From NCBI GenBank assembly GCA_032718565.1, contig JAVGVS010000684.1, positions 80,824-144,823 of the forward strand: a DNA stretch of 64,000 nucleotides, in the 5' to 3' direction. The translations under genes were made by a program, and so were the position numbers. A model generated the notes under the pieces. The model saw nothing but the letters and a program-made list of their open reading frames with translations, made no database searches and was not told the DNA's origin. Position 1 is the first letter of the stretch, and each line of letters begins with the position of its first letter. Origin of the DNA: Distichodus sexfasciatus (taxonomy: Eukaryota > Chordata > Actinopteri > Characiformes > Distichodontidae). This document shows, piece by piece, positions 37,316-49,650 of this stretch.

Positions 37316-38100
37316 GCAGGGAAAACTCGTACCAGAGTTGATGGCATAATTTTATCTGAAACAGCATATTTTCAAAATTAGTCCTGCAAGCCATAACGAT
37401 ACATCTTATTAGTCTTTAAATAAGTTCATATTTTTGTTGCCCCGGTGTCTAAAAGATGTATGAAGATTGGTGGTATGCTCATAGATGAAAAAGAAAATGA
37501 AAAATGAAAAAGGCCTCTTCCTGCACTCTACTGCACATCAATCAAAATGACGAATGGCTTCCTATTCATACTACAGTCTAATGAAATAAGAGCGTGAGAC
37601 TAGCTAAGCAGAGCTGAACCTCATGTACTCAACACAAAATGAAGCATGACGGCCTGTTGTGAAGTAAGTATAGATGTAAGGTTAGTAATAGTAACCTGAA
37701 GAGGCCATAATGCATGAGTGGATCTACTCAGGCAACAAATGAGCCAAATTATCACACTCTGCAGATGAGAACGTATGTTAGACGATGTATTAGATAAAAA
37801 ATGTCAGCACTGCAGTTTAGAAAAAAGTCCTTTATTCATGCAGTGTTCATTTATTGTATGATTTCGTTTCCTAAAACCATTTTTGTCTCTGCATGAGATT
37901 ATTGAGTAAACCCTGTTGACATTTACTTTGTTACTTCAATATTGCTGATACAAATCTAGCTTCTACAGACTGTCTCTCACACGGCAAAACTGCACACTGC
38001 ACCATGGACCCAGAAATTAAATGCAATTGATTCCTATAAAATGTTTCTCTTTTTTCATGTTTACATAGCATAAAATGATTGCAAAAAAAGCGCTCTCAAA
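37316..38100. other. Non-coding stretch, nothing recognised
   Basis: Unique-looking AT-rich DNA downstream of the LINE. Confidence 0.45.
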
Positions 38101-38365
38101 CTTTGTGGCGTGTAGGTCTGAAAATAAGTCATTTACTTCCAGCTGCATGGATTTGTTGATAGCTCAAGGTCAGAAGGTCAATTATCATCTGTATGCTGGC
38201 AGAACTCTGACTTTTTGAAGCTCAACTTCTGGCGTGTAGGTAATTTTCCTATGGCTCTAAAGATTCTAAAGCTTAAAAGCTGCAACACAACGACTGAACA
38301 CAGCAGGAGAGCTTACAGTCACGTGTGCAGTTCACAGAAAGTGGCAGCTCCTCTGCTCGACTGGA
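38101..38365. repeat. Unclassified dispersed repeat, copy 2
   Basis: Same orientation as 33105-33380. Shared blocks are TTCCAGCTGCATGGATTTGTTG, CAAGGTCAGAAGGTC, GACTGAACACAGCAGGAG, CACGTGTGCAGTTCACAGAA and CTCCTCTGCT. It additionally holds GGCGTGTAGG twice (38107, 38232). Confidence 0.75.
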
Positions 38366-38890
38366 GTTCTGTCTTGGGATTGCCATGCTGGCTGATTTTT
38401 TCCCATCAAAAGTGATCATTTTGTTTGTATAATAATCTAGGTGTCATTGTCTGTCTATTGTTTTTAGATTAGTAGATTAGTTTCTAGGCTCTGTAGTACT
38501 TGTGTACCATACTGTCCTAATCTTTTGTCACAGAGGTATAAATGTGCCATCACTGCACAACAAAAATCCTATTGATGTCACTCTATGGGTAAGAAAAAGC
38601 TGCAAGTCGCAACAACCGAGATCCAAGCACAAGTTGCAAAAACCAGCACAAAAAAGGGTCAGCACTGAGCATCAGCAGTGTCGAACCACGTGAATCAAAT
38701 CAAGACATAATGACATACATTTATGTAGTGTTTCAGTGGCCCCTAGATGTCAAAACGTGTTTTCCTTTGCTATAGTACCAATTACAAGCTGATCACCATG
38801 ACTGACCAGACGCACACCATTCCTATTTACCCTGAAAATTTCACCTTTCTGCGACTCATGGTTCAAGCTGCACAATCCATTTTGTTGGAG

Positions 38891-38957
<67 letters not shown>

Positions 38958-39528
38958 GAGAGAATAAAATTCACCAACATCATAATTCTTGCCATTATCA
39001 TCAGAATTCATGTACACTGGCTCAGGAAGGGTCTGCTGGTAAAAACCCTGCTGCTGAGAACACCTTATTTCACTTGACCACAGGATGACTATTTGCAGTG
39101 TAATTATTCTCAATCTCAGTGTAAATCTAAATCATGTCTCAGCACCTGCAATGACAGTGGGAATAATGCACCTCAATCACAGATGCTATTTGAGACACAG
39201 AGCCATCCAAGAAGTCAAATTACTGTTCTGAATGCTGCAGTGCAGCATAATAGAAACTGAACTGCCGATGCTGTTGATTTTTTTGTTCTCTGCGTGTGGA
39301 AGCTGTTTGGCCAAGATGTCAAGCGTTCCTTCTTGATTAGGTCCAGCCTCTTCTGCTGATGCCTGGATCTGCATTCCCTTCAGATGAAGTCTCTCTTTTT
39401 CCAAGTGCTGTCAGCCACAGGATTACAGTCACACCATAAATTCAGTGTCCATCTCAGGTCATCCTTTTGACCTGGCCATATATACGTAAAGATCCTGCAG
39501 ATGAACCAGCACTGGAGCCCGATGAAGG
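38366..39528. other. Non-coding stretch with long AAT microsatellite
   Basis: Apart from the (AAT)n at 38890 nothing is recognised. The long Ile or Tyr or Leu homopolymer frames here are products of the microsatellite. Confidence 0.5.
38890..38956. repeat. (ATA)22 trinucleotide microsatellite
   Basis: Uninterrupted ATA/AAT repeat of about 67 bp. Confidence 0.98.
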
Positions 39529-39665
39529 GTGGTGCTCTGGTTTAGGGTACTTGGTTATGGACCAAGAGGTTGAGGATTCAAACCAGGCTCCGTCTTAACT
39601 CCAGAACTACCAGCAGTGGGTCCCTGAGCAAGGCCTCTAGGATCTCTCCTTTTATACCTCATTTT
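39529..39665 (+). mobile_element. SINE family B, tRNA-like head and linker
   Basis: GGTGGTGCTCTGGTTTAGGGTACTTGGTTATGGACCAAGAGGTTGAGGATTCAAACC is a tRNA-like head with a clear B box. GGTCCCTGAGCAAGGCC follows and the core is lost. Confidence 0.75.
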
Positions 39666-40029
39666 TAACTTCATCAAATTGCATGGTTCTTTTGGCTGCT
39701 CAGGAAATATTGTGCAATATATGTGTTCTTATTTTAGTTTCCAATCATGTTAAGGCACTGTTTGTATTTCCATCCCATGAATTATTTTCAGGTCTAAATA
39801 AACAGTAAATGATACAAAAATGCTTCTTTTGCCACTTTTGCAAAGGGAAATCTACCATGTGAGGTTTGGTGAGGCTTGTTTTTTAGTCCAGTGCAAGATA
39901 TTTAGATGGCTTCTCTTTTTCCCACACCTCTCCTTTAGACAATAATACAGCTATACACTAAACTAAACTGAACTCAGCAATATATTCCAACATATTAATA
40001 TACACCACATATTAATATATGTCTCCTCG
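39666..40029. other. Non-coding stretch, nothing recognised
   Basis: AT-rich DNA. Confidence 0.4.
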
Positions 40030-41125
40030 AGTTAGCCTTAGCTTTCTGTGTTAGCCTGCTCCTCACTGTTGGGTTCTGTGTCTCCACTTCGTGCCATTCT
40101 GATTAGTCACTCCCTGTTTAGAGCGCACCCTACTTCCGGGTATGTTGTCTGCACTGCGTGCTCCCTTCCCAGTAGGTCAGTGTCTGTTTAGAACACCCCT
40201 CACTTATTATTGAGTTCAGCTGTGTCTCGTTCTGCCTTGAGTTTGGGATTGGTGAGTGCACTCGTTTGTTGAGTTCTGTGTTCTTATTTAAGCCAGTTTA
40301 ACCCAAGTGTCTCTGAGTCTGTCTCCCTCATGATACGTGTGGTTGTTTGTGTTGTGGGGTTTTTTTGGATTCCCTGGCCCCTTCCTGTTCTGCTCCTGCC
40401 CTGCTCCTTTTGATTGAATTTTGGACCCTTCCTGCCCTGCTCCTTTTGTTTTAACTTTGGACCCTCTGATTCTGGTTTGGTTTTTGTTCCCTTTTAGGAT
40501 TGCCCTGTTTTGCTTCTTTGCCTCACTCCTCTTTCTTGTGTTTTCTCCCCAGGCTTGTGACTCCCAGTGCACTTTCCCCAGTTGGCCAGACTGTCTTGGA
40601 GGCTACTGTGCCTGGGCTATTGTCAGTCCACCTCCCGAGTCTTCAAGCGTAAGGACCTCGCTTGTTCTGCTCACTCGGGGAGGTTCTCCTCCAGTTGCCC
40701 AATGCCTACGACTGGGAGCACGGGCCTCACCTTTCTGTTGTTACTTTGTGCTGTTTTTGTGTGTTTCCTGGACTTGTTTGCCTGTTTTTGGTTCCTGGAC
40801 TTGTCTGCCTGTTTCTGTTTCCCTGCAGGCTTGTGTTCCCCAGTGAGGTCCTCTCTCCCCCGTTCCGATCCGGCGCAGCGCCGGGGTCGTCCCTGTTTGC
40901 CTCGTGGGCTTGAGAAGCGCAAGACGCTCCTTTCTTGGTTTCCCCACGGAGGCTCTCCCTTTTTGGTCACGGCCACGCTCACTGGGGGCACGAGCTCCAC
41001 CTGTGTTTTGGACCTTGGTTGTTTTTGCCCTGTTTGTTCTCTGGTTTCTGTTCCCCTTAATAAACCCCTTTTTCAATATGCCTGCAACAGTGTCCTCACC
41101 CCCTTCCTGCAACCGCACCATGACA
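40030..41125 (+). mobile_element. Pyrimidine-rich LTR-like element
   Basis: About 1.1 kb of C/T-rich, CpG-bearing text unlike its AT-rich surroundings. CTTATTTAAGCC (40289-40300) resembles a TATA region, CCTTAATAAACCCC (near 41056) a poly(A) signal, and CACCATGACA at the right end an LTR terminus. Internal near-repeats (CCTTCCTGCCCTGCTCCTTTTG, GACTTGTTTGCCTGTTT) are present. I could not pair the right end with a left TGTCA or a target duplication. Long frames here are compositional. Confidence 0.45.
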
Positions 41126-41840
41126 AACATTTCATTGTAATTTGAAATCTGAAGTAAGTTCTCTGGGTTAGGCTTGAAGCCAAGCTTACTTGGCCAGCTT
41201 CTGTTACAAATTATATTTTAAACTGAATATGGTCCACTAGAAGCAAATATATAAATCTCTGTGCTGATATGAGCTCACTGCTGACCTACAAGTGATAATT
41301 AAGAAGAAATGAGAGATGCAAATCCAACATCTAAAAGGTGGAACATGGACATACAGTTTTGCACAAAATATTACAAACCCATTTATCTTCTTACTGGTGA
41401 AAATACAGAAATATTAAAAATTATCATCTGTACAAAGTGATAGCATTAAAGTTCTGGATTTAAATTTATTTTTCCAACCACGTCATTATGAGGTTACATC
41501 GTGACTCATTACTGCAGTATCACAAACAAAAAGCTATCAACCAGTGAAATATCTGCTGGAAACAAATAACGCTTTAGTAGATACTTTCTATTCAAAATGA
41601 GTTCTTTTTACCCATTGTTAAGTGGATAGCAATTTGTGTAGTCAAATGAGTCTGCTTTTCATAGGAAGTCAAGTGTCAGAGTTAATTTACCTCACACAAA
41701 CAAGTTAAACTAAAGACACGAATCATACAATTGGAAAGAGGGACAATCTATAACTGGACTCTTTCCTGCTAAAGGAAATGAGTTAAACCATGAGTTTCTT
41801 CCTTAAAGAAATAACGCATAATTATATTGGACAGGCAGAG

Positions 41841-41883
<43 letters not shown>

Positions 41884-42635
41884 ACCCTCTCTGCCTCTTT
41901 ATGTGATAATGTTTAAGGTAAAGGTTTGATCAGAGGTCAGAGAGAAATGGAAGTTGTTGCGTCCCAAGCAAGAATAAATGGAGCCGTCTTCACTAAAACA
42001 CACGTGGAATGCGAGGCTTCCCTCATTAAGTTTCACACTCAGGGAAAGTGTAGTGGCACATTTGTTTTTCACGCTTGAATCGTGTAGTGACAAACAGGAT
42101 TTTGAAGAGTCCTGGAAGTAGGCACTCTTTAGTTTTCCTGCAAGCCACGAGCGGTTTTGGCTGAACGAAGAGTTCCCCTCGCTCTCTGCCCACGTCCCTT
42201 CTATTCACAACGCTCCGATGCACTTTCTCTTCTAATTGAAATGGATCGCAGCGCGTGGATGGGTAGAGCCTTAAGACACATGCATTTACTTTCCTGTGAC
42301 AGCCCATGTTTTCGTCAAACGCCGAGGGCAGTGACATCCGGATTGACGTGTGACACTAAAATCCCCTTTGAAGAGAAACAGTGGATGGCATTTTCTTGTT
42401 TTTCTGACTAATGCCTGATGACAGCTATGGCAAAGCTAGCAGCCTCCATGACCCATTTAGGCATTTGAGGAGAAATTTCGAGATGAAAGAGAGAACATGT
42501 GCGTGAGGAGGCGATTAAACCGTTGTGGTTTATGTTTAATTGAGACAGTTTCTGTGTGGAGTAGTAACACATGGCGAGGTGGCAGCACCATGATCTTAAC
42601 AGTGAGGTCCCTGGGTTGGTGACCATAAGATTTCC
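41126..42635. other. Non-coding stretch with (CT)n at 41846-41881
   Basis: No gene recognised. Confidence 0.45.
41846..41881. repeat. (TC)18 microsatellite
   Basis: Pure CT dinucleotide repeat. Confidence 0.97.
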
Positions 42636-42832
42636 TTTTACATTTATTGGAATTTATTGGCTGCTCTTATTCAGAGTGACTTCCATTTCCTAAATTCAGG
42701 TACAGTCTTCCTGAGCGTACTGGGGTTAAGGGTCTTGCTCAGGCACCCAGTGATGGTAATGCTGCAGGTAGGATTTAAACCCACGACCTCTTGGTCCACA
42801 GGTGAGTACTCCACCCACTACACCACCACCAT
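42636..42832 (-). mobile_element. SINE family B (V-SINE-like), full length
   Basis: ACATTTATTGGAATTTATTGGCTGCTCTTATTCAGAGTGACTTCC, GGGGTTAAGGGTCTTGCTCAGGCACCCAGTGATGG and a tRNA-like head on the right (complement of GTAGTGGGTGGAGTACTCACCTGTGGACCAAGAGG). Confidence 0.9.
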
Positions 42833-42879
42833 CAGAGTCAAACCCCGCTACACGCTGCACCACCACCACCCTAATTTGA

Positions 42880-42943
42880 ATCCTGAAAAAACATTTGGGC
42901 TTCTGAGCAAAACCCTTAACCCCAAGTTACTCCAGGCCTCTTG
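42880..42943 (+). mobile_element. SINE family B core fragment, opposite to its neighbour
   Basis: GAGCAAAACCCTTAACCCCAAGTTACTCCAGG matches the core on the other strand from the copy ending at 42832. Confidence 0.6.
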
Positions 42944-44014
42944 AAGAAATCATTTTTGATTAAATAAACGTAACCACTAAATGTATGCATACAGAACTTT
43001 CTCTGATTTGGATTGTTTTTAGTATATGATGATGGACGGATGGGAGGATGTAGGGATGAACAGATTGGTGTGAGGATGAGTGTTTTTGGTGATTTCCGCT
43101 GCTACTGCTCTGAAACACGGTGTCCTTGTCCACTTTCACACCTTTACAACAACCCACTGAGCTGTTGCAGGATGAGAACATCACACGTTAAACTGCTGTG
43201 CACGATTTGTCTATCCCATGATGCTCTACCTCCTGCCCCCACACCCCTCCATCTTCTCATGAAGATCACTCGCTCCTTCCTCACAGCCCATCCGTAGACC
43301 CATTGAATAACTCATGAGAACAAGTTGGCTGGAGACGGGCTGACTGCGAGAACTCGGGGAGCAACTTTGATCCCCTTGAAACTTTTCACTTCAAGGCTTT
43401 GCTGTGCCATTGATCCTTTATAGAATATGAATGATTTGCTGAGACACTCAAAGTACCAGCAGTAGCCTCGCTGTCGTTCAGTGTGCAGTGGAAAACATTA
43501 CTGGTGTGAGAAGCCTGATGAGAAGTAATTCAGACTTTGTTAAGGGCCTTTATAAGGAACTCTGATGCTAATTAAATGGTGTGTTTTGACAGAAACACAG
43601 AGTATCTCTAAGGCCTCTAAAGGTTTGACTCGGATGCTAATATCTAAGCTTAAAGCTTTAGAATCTGCCTGAAGCTAATGCTGGTGTTATTTTTCTATCT
43701 CATTTGGTGCTTATTTTTATTCCTTTCTCGCTGCATGACTCTCTCATGCTTTCTTTTGTTGTGTTGTTGCATTGGTAGCCATCAGGCAGAGCGGTGCTTT
43801 CCACTTTTCTCTCTATATCCATCTTTTACTTTGCCACAGTCCCTCTCACAACAATGTGAATATTTAAATTTGTGAACCTCTTAACTTCTGATATGCATTT
43901 AAATGTTTCTTTCTCCAGATAACTTACACAGCATCTATCAGAGAAAGTGAAAAATACGCGTATTACCATGATTTTGTAATTATAACCATTTCTCCATCTC
44001 TTTATGTCGACTGG
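42944..44014. other. Non-coding stretch, nothing recognised
   Basis: No gene recognised. Confidence 0.4.
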
Positions 44015-44225
44015 TTATTTTACACCTGTTTTGTGTGTTTTTAAACCTGCTTTCTCTGTGCCATGCATGTGTTGTCTTATGTGTCGGTGTCACTGTGTCT
44101 TAAGTTTGATTGTGTTTTGTGCATGGAATTTTGGTTGTTTCTGTTTCTTTGGTTAGGGTTAACACTCTGCAACCTCACTCCTGCATCCAGCCTCCCTTCC
44201 TGCCCCCTGTGCACCTATATCAACA
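44015..44225 (+). mobile_element. Pyrimidine-rich repeat, possible LTR remnant
   Basis: T/C-rich text (TTTTAAACCTGC, TGTGTTGTCTTATGTG, CTTCCTGCCCCCTG) of the same kind as 16831-17045 and 40030-41125. No termini are seen. Confidence 0.3.
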
Positions 44226-47200
44226 AATGATCAAGGATAAAGATTACCTGAGCATGAAAAATGGAGGCACTGCACTGTCATTATGATCATAAATTGGATC
44301 ATTGATTTGTCTATAATGTAACTTGTGTGATAGTGTTTAGCATAATTGAGACAGAAAAGATCTAAACCTGTATAGATTAGTGGTAATTGCGGCATGTAAT
44401 AGAAAATACAGACAAAAGAACATTAATTATACAGTCTACGTGCTGCAGGAAACAGCGTCAACATATTTTATCCTGAGCCAGATAACAGACTTGCAGAATA
44501 ACACCATGTAAACAAATACATTTTAAACCTTTGACTGAATATCGGATACATCTGATTTTAGCCTTTACTTATGTAAAGACACTGGACACACTGATGTTCT
44601 GTTTGCCTTGTGGGAAAATTATTTGTTTAAAAGGATAAACAGCAAACATGACCGTTGCTGCTCTGCATGCTGCTTGCCATTTGCCATTCATTCATTTTGG
44701 TGCATTGTGGCTAAGATGATGGTCAAAGGCAGGGTTGCTAGTCATTTGCATCTCATTCAAAATTCAACAGCTTGTTGAAGGCAAGTCAAGCACCTTGGCC
44801 AGGATCCTGTGCAGGGTCGAACACAATGGTAATTGCACTGGAACAAATAATTAGTTCATGATGAGGGAGGATCCATTCCCACAGTCCCTGATGACAGAGT
44901 GCTGATGTGAGCAGAGAGGAGTTTAAACAGAGATGTCATGAGGGTTTAAAATCTCGAAACAGTTAAAAACACCTAATCTACGTACTTTGCAGATTTTATA
45001 CAGTACATCAGAAATGTTATCCACACTGCCGAACAGGCGATACCAAAAGCTCAGGTGTTTCATTCGAACTGATGGAACTGTGAAAGCTACGAACATGATT
45101 TCAGCACCATGGACAGTGCCAAATGCCAATACAACGGGTCAGCAACGACGTATTCATTATCTATCTTGATTGTTGAAGTTGGTGATGAAAGCTGCAAGAA
45201 GATATTAGGTCTCATTCATTCACGTCTTACGTTGCACGTCTATTGTTTCTATTCTTCTTTTATTTGTCTAATGTTTTATTCTGTATGATGCTTGTATTTT
45301 GTACAATGTGGACAGAAGCAAAGTAACCTGACCTTCAGTAGGAGATGTGTCCAAGAACACAGTGAATCAATGAACCAGCATTGCATTTGCACATTTTTCC
45401 AGAAACTCAACACGCTTTACAGAGTCAATGTGGAGCCACATCAACCAGCAGTAATGTGCAGCTCCACCTGGGTGATGCACCAGCAACTATTCTCCAACCG
45501 CTACACTTACTCATTACACCTTAACTAAAACAGACATCAGGAACCTTGGTTTTTCCCAAAGGACAACAGATGTCACTTTACTGTATACTGTATATTGTAC
45601 TATTGTACTGCTTTGGGCACTGTGCCAAAAATCTCTGCTAAAGTTTTGTACTTTTTCTTCCATCTTACACTATGTTAGGGCAGAACTTGTTGAGCAATAT
45701 AGCAAGTGATGTCCTGATGTCCAACATCTCATCGATGATCAGTTAGTAAAATCTTGGGTACACATTTAGGCAAAGGACCAACCAAAGATGCAGTGCGAAA
45801 TCTAAGCCTTTTACAGAATAAAGAATTCTCAGTAAGGCAGTAGTTTACAAACTTACTTTGTTATGTCATTACTTAAGTACAGTTCATCCAGGAAGTGAGG
45901 TCACACATAATAATTGTGATATCTCTGGAGCCACCTAAAGGCTTGGAGGTCTCATAGGCTACTTAAAATCACAGGATCTTTACAGTGGGATCTTTACTCA
46001 TAAATCATATTCATTTTAGCTTTACAATGTATACATTTGTTTAATGTTAGTGGGCAGTTGAAGAAGAAGACTGTTAAAGCTGGCATCTATTGCAGTAACT
46101 TATTGCATATGAAACATGCTTAAAAACTACTTCAGATCATTTCAGAACTATAGTGCTGGAGGATTATTCTATTAAATTATACATTCAGTCTCCCCTCCCT
46201 CTCACTGTTGCTCTGATCTGTCTGTTTCCTCAGTGGAGCAAAGGCTGTCAGCAATTTATTGAAATCAATTCGCAGAGCCTGATCTCATGGTGTGTCGAGC
46301 AACACGCGGCATAACATAACTTGAGCAAAGCAGTCCAATTAATTTCGGTAATTCCCACAATAACAGAAGCTTTCAGCAGGAAAATATGGTCTAGGTTTAT
46401 TACTGCGTTGGGAGTATTCATCTTTTTAACAAATGAAATGGTGAGACTAGGGACCATAAATAAATACAATGTCCTTCTGTTTGGTGCCTAATTTATACCT
46501 TTTGAACACCTGAGAGTAATTTGAATCAATCTTCCCAGCGTAGAACAGTTCCTCCACAAGCCTCCAGCAGATGGGGGCCGTTTAACAGGCAGATCCAGTA
46601 TGTTCTAACTATAGCGCTCCAATTACCCTCTCATACGCACAATTTACTCTACTGAAACCAGCCTGGTCACCCTCCGCTGAGAGAAACCGGTGAATGAGCC
46701 AATTTCCCTACAGATCCACCAATTAGGGGTAAACACACACACACACACACACACACATACTGTATACATGCCTGTTGTTGAGAGAGAGATTCTGCATTTC
46801 TATAAGTGACATCCCTAGTAAATGTATTTCACACAAACCACTGTTCAATCCATAAAAGAGGCTTAAATAACCTTGTTCTTTACACTCTTATTAGCATATA
46901 TTGTTACATTTCTGAGCCAAAATTGGTTAGATTAATTGATGGTCTTGATGGTCAGAGCAACACTGATACAGCTACAACAGTAAACCTCTTTACAAATGAC
47001 AACTGTATCAGACACTGTATCAGACGTTATTACATAACTGCACTTATTTATCAGTGGTGGAGTCATAAAACCAAACGAGAATATACAGGAAGTGTGAAAA
47101 TGTTACTTGCATGAGTTAAAGGATTTTTATGCAATGTCCTGGTTCCAGATTCCACAGTGTTGTACTGAAACCTGTTTAAAATCTCTTGCAGGAGGTGAAT

Positions 47201-48479
47201 GTCCAGCTTGCGCAGAATTTAAACTTTATTCTTAAACAAATGCATGATTCTTATAGTTTATTGTGACTCCCAGTACTAGGTTCAAAGCAGTGTCATCTCA
47301 CCAACCATATTTATAATTCTTTGTATTTGAGATAAGTGAGGGTGTGAAGTCTAAGCCTGGCTGAAGGACTAATTCAGACTTAAACTGTCTTTTCACTATG
47401 AGTAAGCTATAGATTCCACCTCAAATGGATTGGAGGGCCTGGGTAACGTCTTCTTTGTTGCAGAATTTCCACTCTCAGCTCTTCATCTCATCACAGGGAA
47501 ACTCTGCTGTTAGCACTTGTGTGAAGTTTTCCCAGCGAGCAGCAAAGTGCATATCTGTCGGTGTCAGCCCTTGTCCTGTCAGAGAGTCTTATGATGCTGC
47601 AGTAGTCCGTGTTTGGGTTCAGAGTCGATTCCAACATCAAAGGCCTTTTTGCAGCCTGAGACACTGGCGTCTTCATTCTGCGTTCTGCCACCTCTCTCTA
47701 CGCTGGAAGTGAAGTTTATGCTTTGCCCCACCTCACTCCCTCACGTCTGGGTACTGGGGTTTAGCTTAATCGCCCCTAACCCTTAGAGAGCAGAGAGACA
47801 GAGAGAGAGAGAGAGAACACACTAGGTCTAAGAGGAAATTAAAACAACAGTGGTGGCTCCTGAAGGCTGGGGCTTACAGAGTGTGTTCTCCAGGGTGACA
47901 AGTCATCATACTTTCTGCTTTGGCTACGGAAAGACTTAGTACTTAGTTACGTTCCTTTACTTTAAGCAAGAAGTAAGATGGAACACAAACTCAGTCTTAA
48001 GCTTTGGGAAATACTGGTCTTTTATAGAATTGTCTTTAGGGGTTCAGTGTCTGTATCCCTCGGCAGCAATAAGGAACTGGGAATTGTAAGAGGATGACCA
48101 CTGTTATTATCCCTTCTATTTCTTTTACAATGGCGGTCCTACACTTGCCTTTGAAATCAAGTGCGAGACTTGTGTCAGGAATAGAAAGCTCTCTCGGGTG
48201 ACAAATTGCTCTGACATTCTCCAGTGAGACTTATATGTTGGACTGAATATTAAAGCATTAGGTGGATTTATAGAGCTTGAGATCACACACATTTTCAAAA
48301 GGATATTTATTAAAGATCAACACTGATAAAGTGAATCTTGTCTTTCAATTTTACCTGCACAGTGCCCTGCTGCCTAAATAATATTATGCCATTTGAGGTC
48401 CTGTGTTCAGAAGTGGACCGGTGGAGAGTAAGGTAGAGAGTGACTGACAGGTTGCACAAGAGAAACAAACTGTGATTGA
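44226..48479. other. Non-coding stretch; possible conserved non-coding block at 46240-46720
   Basis: No gene recognised. An AC microsatellite lies at 46733-46756. The 46240-46720 block is free of recognisable repeats and contains CCAATTA/TTTAATTA-like cores. A fish dispersed repeat may underlie 45440-45520. Confidence 0.35.
46733..46756. repeat. (AC)12 microsatellite
   Basis: Pure AC dinucleotide repeat. Confidence 0.95.
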
Positions 48480-48499
48480 GTCATGATCTGGACCATGAT

Positions 48500-48620
48500 T
48501 TTCTACTTGTGGATGCCATTATTTCCTTCCCAATATCTGTGTCTTTGCCTTGTTTGCCCTGATGTGCTTCACATGTTTGTCTCTATTTAAATTGGTTTGT
48601 TCCCTTTGTCTATATTTGTT
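48500..48620 (+). mobile_element. Pyrimidine-rich dispersed repeat, second copy
   Basis: CTGTGTCTTTGCCTTGTTTGCCCTGATGTGCTTCACATG...CTATTTAAATTGG...TTGTTCCC aligns with 16870-16940. Confidence 0.4.
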
Positions 48621-49149
48621 CAAACATAAATGTGCACTTGAGCTAAGAAGTGCTACACGATAAGTTAATTGTAATACCTGGACACCAGACCCAGTTGTGG
48701 ACAAAACAAGAAACTCTAATGATGCCAGCTGTGCAAGACGTAAAGTATGGTTGACACAAAAAGCAGGATTAAAAAATGGGAAAGATAAGTGTGTGTATAA
48801 TACAAAAAATGAAAGGCAGATGTGTGGTCAGTAAACAGACAATAAGTCAGAGAACAACAGAACACAAGGAACATCAAAAGCACAAAGATCCAAACAGGAG
48901 TCAAAAATAAGAATCAATGCAAAAAACAGAAAAGAAATGTTTATATGCAAGTTAAAAAGCATTGGCAGTACGTGGCAACTGTTTTTACGAACAGATGTAT
49001 TTATACCAGATGTGATCACATGCCAAACATTTAAAATACTGATCTGATCATCCATCCGTGTCCAGATGAGCACCAGGGCAATGTCCCAGAGATAAACTCT
49101 GTTGAGACTTTACAGTGTAGATAAAATTGTAAGCAGTTATGCAGTTTCT
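48621..49149. other. Non-coding stretch, nothing recognised
   Basis: No gene recognised. Confidence 0.4.
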
Positions 49150-49400
49150 ACACCAGAGACTGACCCCTGCTATTCCACAGGGTTCTGTCTTTGGTCCTCT
49201 TCTCTTTATGAGGATAATTAATCTTCACACTGTTATGCTGACGACACCCGACTCATCCTCTCCTTTCCTCCCAGTAACCTTCATATTTCAACTCGTATCT
49301 CAGACTGTCTGACTGACATTTCCTCCTGAATGACATACGGTTACCTCAAATGCAGTCCTAGTAAGACAGAACTCCTCTACGTCAGCAATAATCACATCCT
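49150..49400 (+). pseudogene. LINE reverse-transcriptase fragment with YADD
   Basis: Translates to PAIPQGSVFGPLLFM (motif B), then after a gap or frameshift HCYADDTRLILSFPP (catalytic YADD at 49234-49245), ISTRISDCLTDISS, a stop (TGA at 49327-49329) and SPSKTELLY. This is a different LINE group from the FADD element at 35 kb. It is broken and has no flanking domains. Confidence 0.85.
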
Positions 49401-49599
49401 TCAGAAACCATTTACAAAGAAATAAATGCTTGCCTATTAACCATCAAAAAGTCTACAAATAAGGTTCTACCTCCTAAATAGTGCTGAGACACCGCATTGT
49501 GAGGGATGGCAGCAGCTAAGTGGTTGTGTAATTGGCTGTGTGCTACATTTACATGACTGGCCAGATTGTACCTTCAGCAGTAACACCACTTTCAGCCTC
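49401..49599. other. Short stretch downstream of LINE fragment, nothing recognised
   Basis: It may be decayed LINE sequence. No frame supports it. Confidence 0.3.
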
Positions 49600-49650
49600 A
49601 AACTGCTCCAGTGAGATTGCCCCTGTAATTAGGAAGTATGGTGGAGTGAG
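49600..49650 (+). mobile_element. SINE family B core relic
   Basis: CTGCTCCAGTGAGATTGCCCCTGTAATTAGGAAGTATGG resembles the core (CTCCAGGGAGACTGTCC...TTAGGAAATGGAAG). Confidence 0.4.

Noticed and set aside
38747..39113. Poly-Ile, poly-Tyr and poly-Leu open frames
   Set aside because: Translation of the AAT trinucleotide repeat.
40421..41145. Overlapping open frames of 141 and 192 codons
   Set aside because: Phe/Leu/Cys/Ser-rich text produced by C/T-rich LTR-like DNA. No domain or catalytic motif is present.
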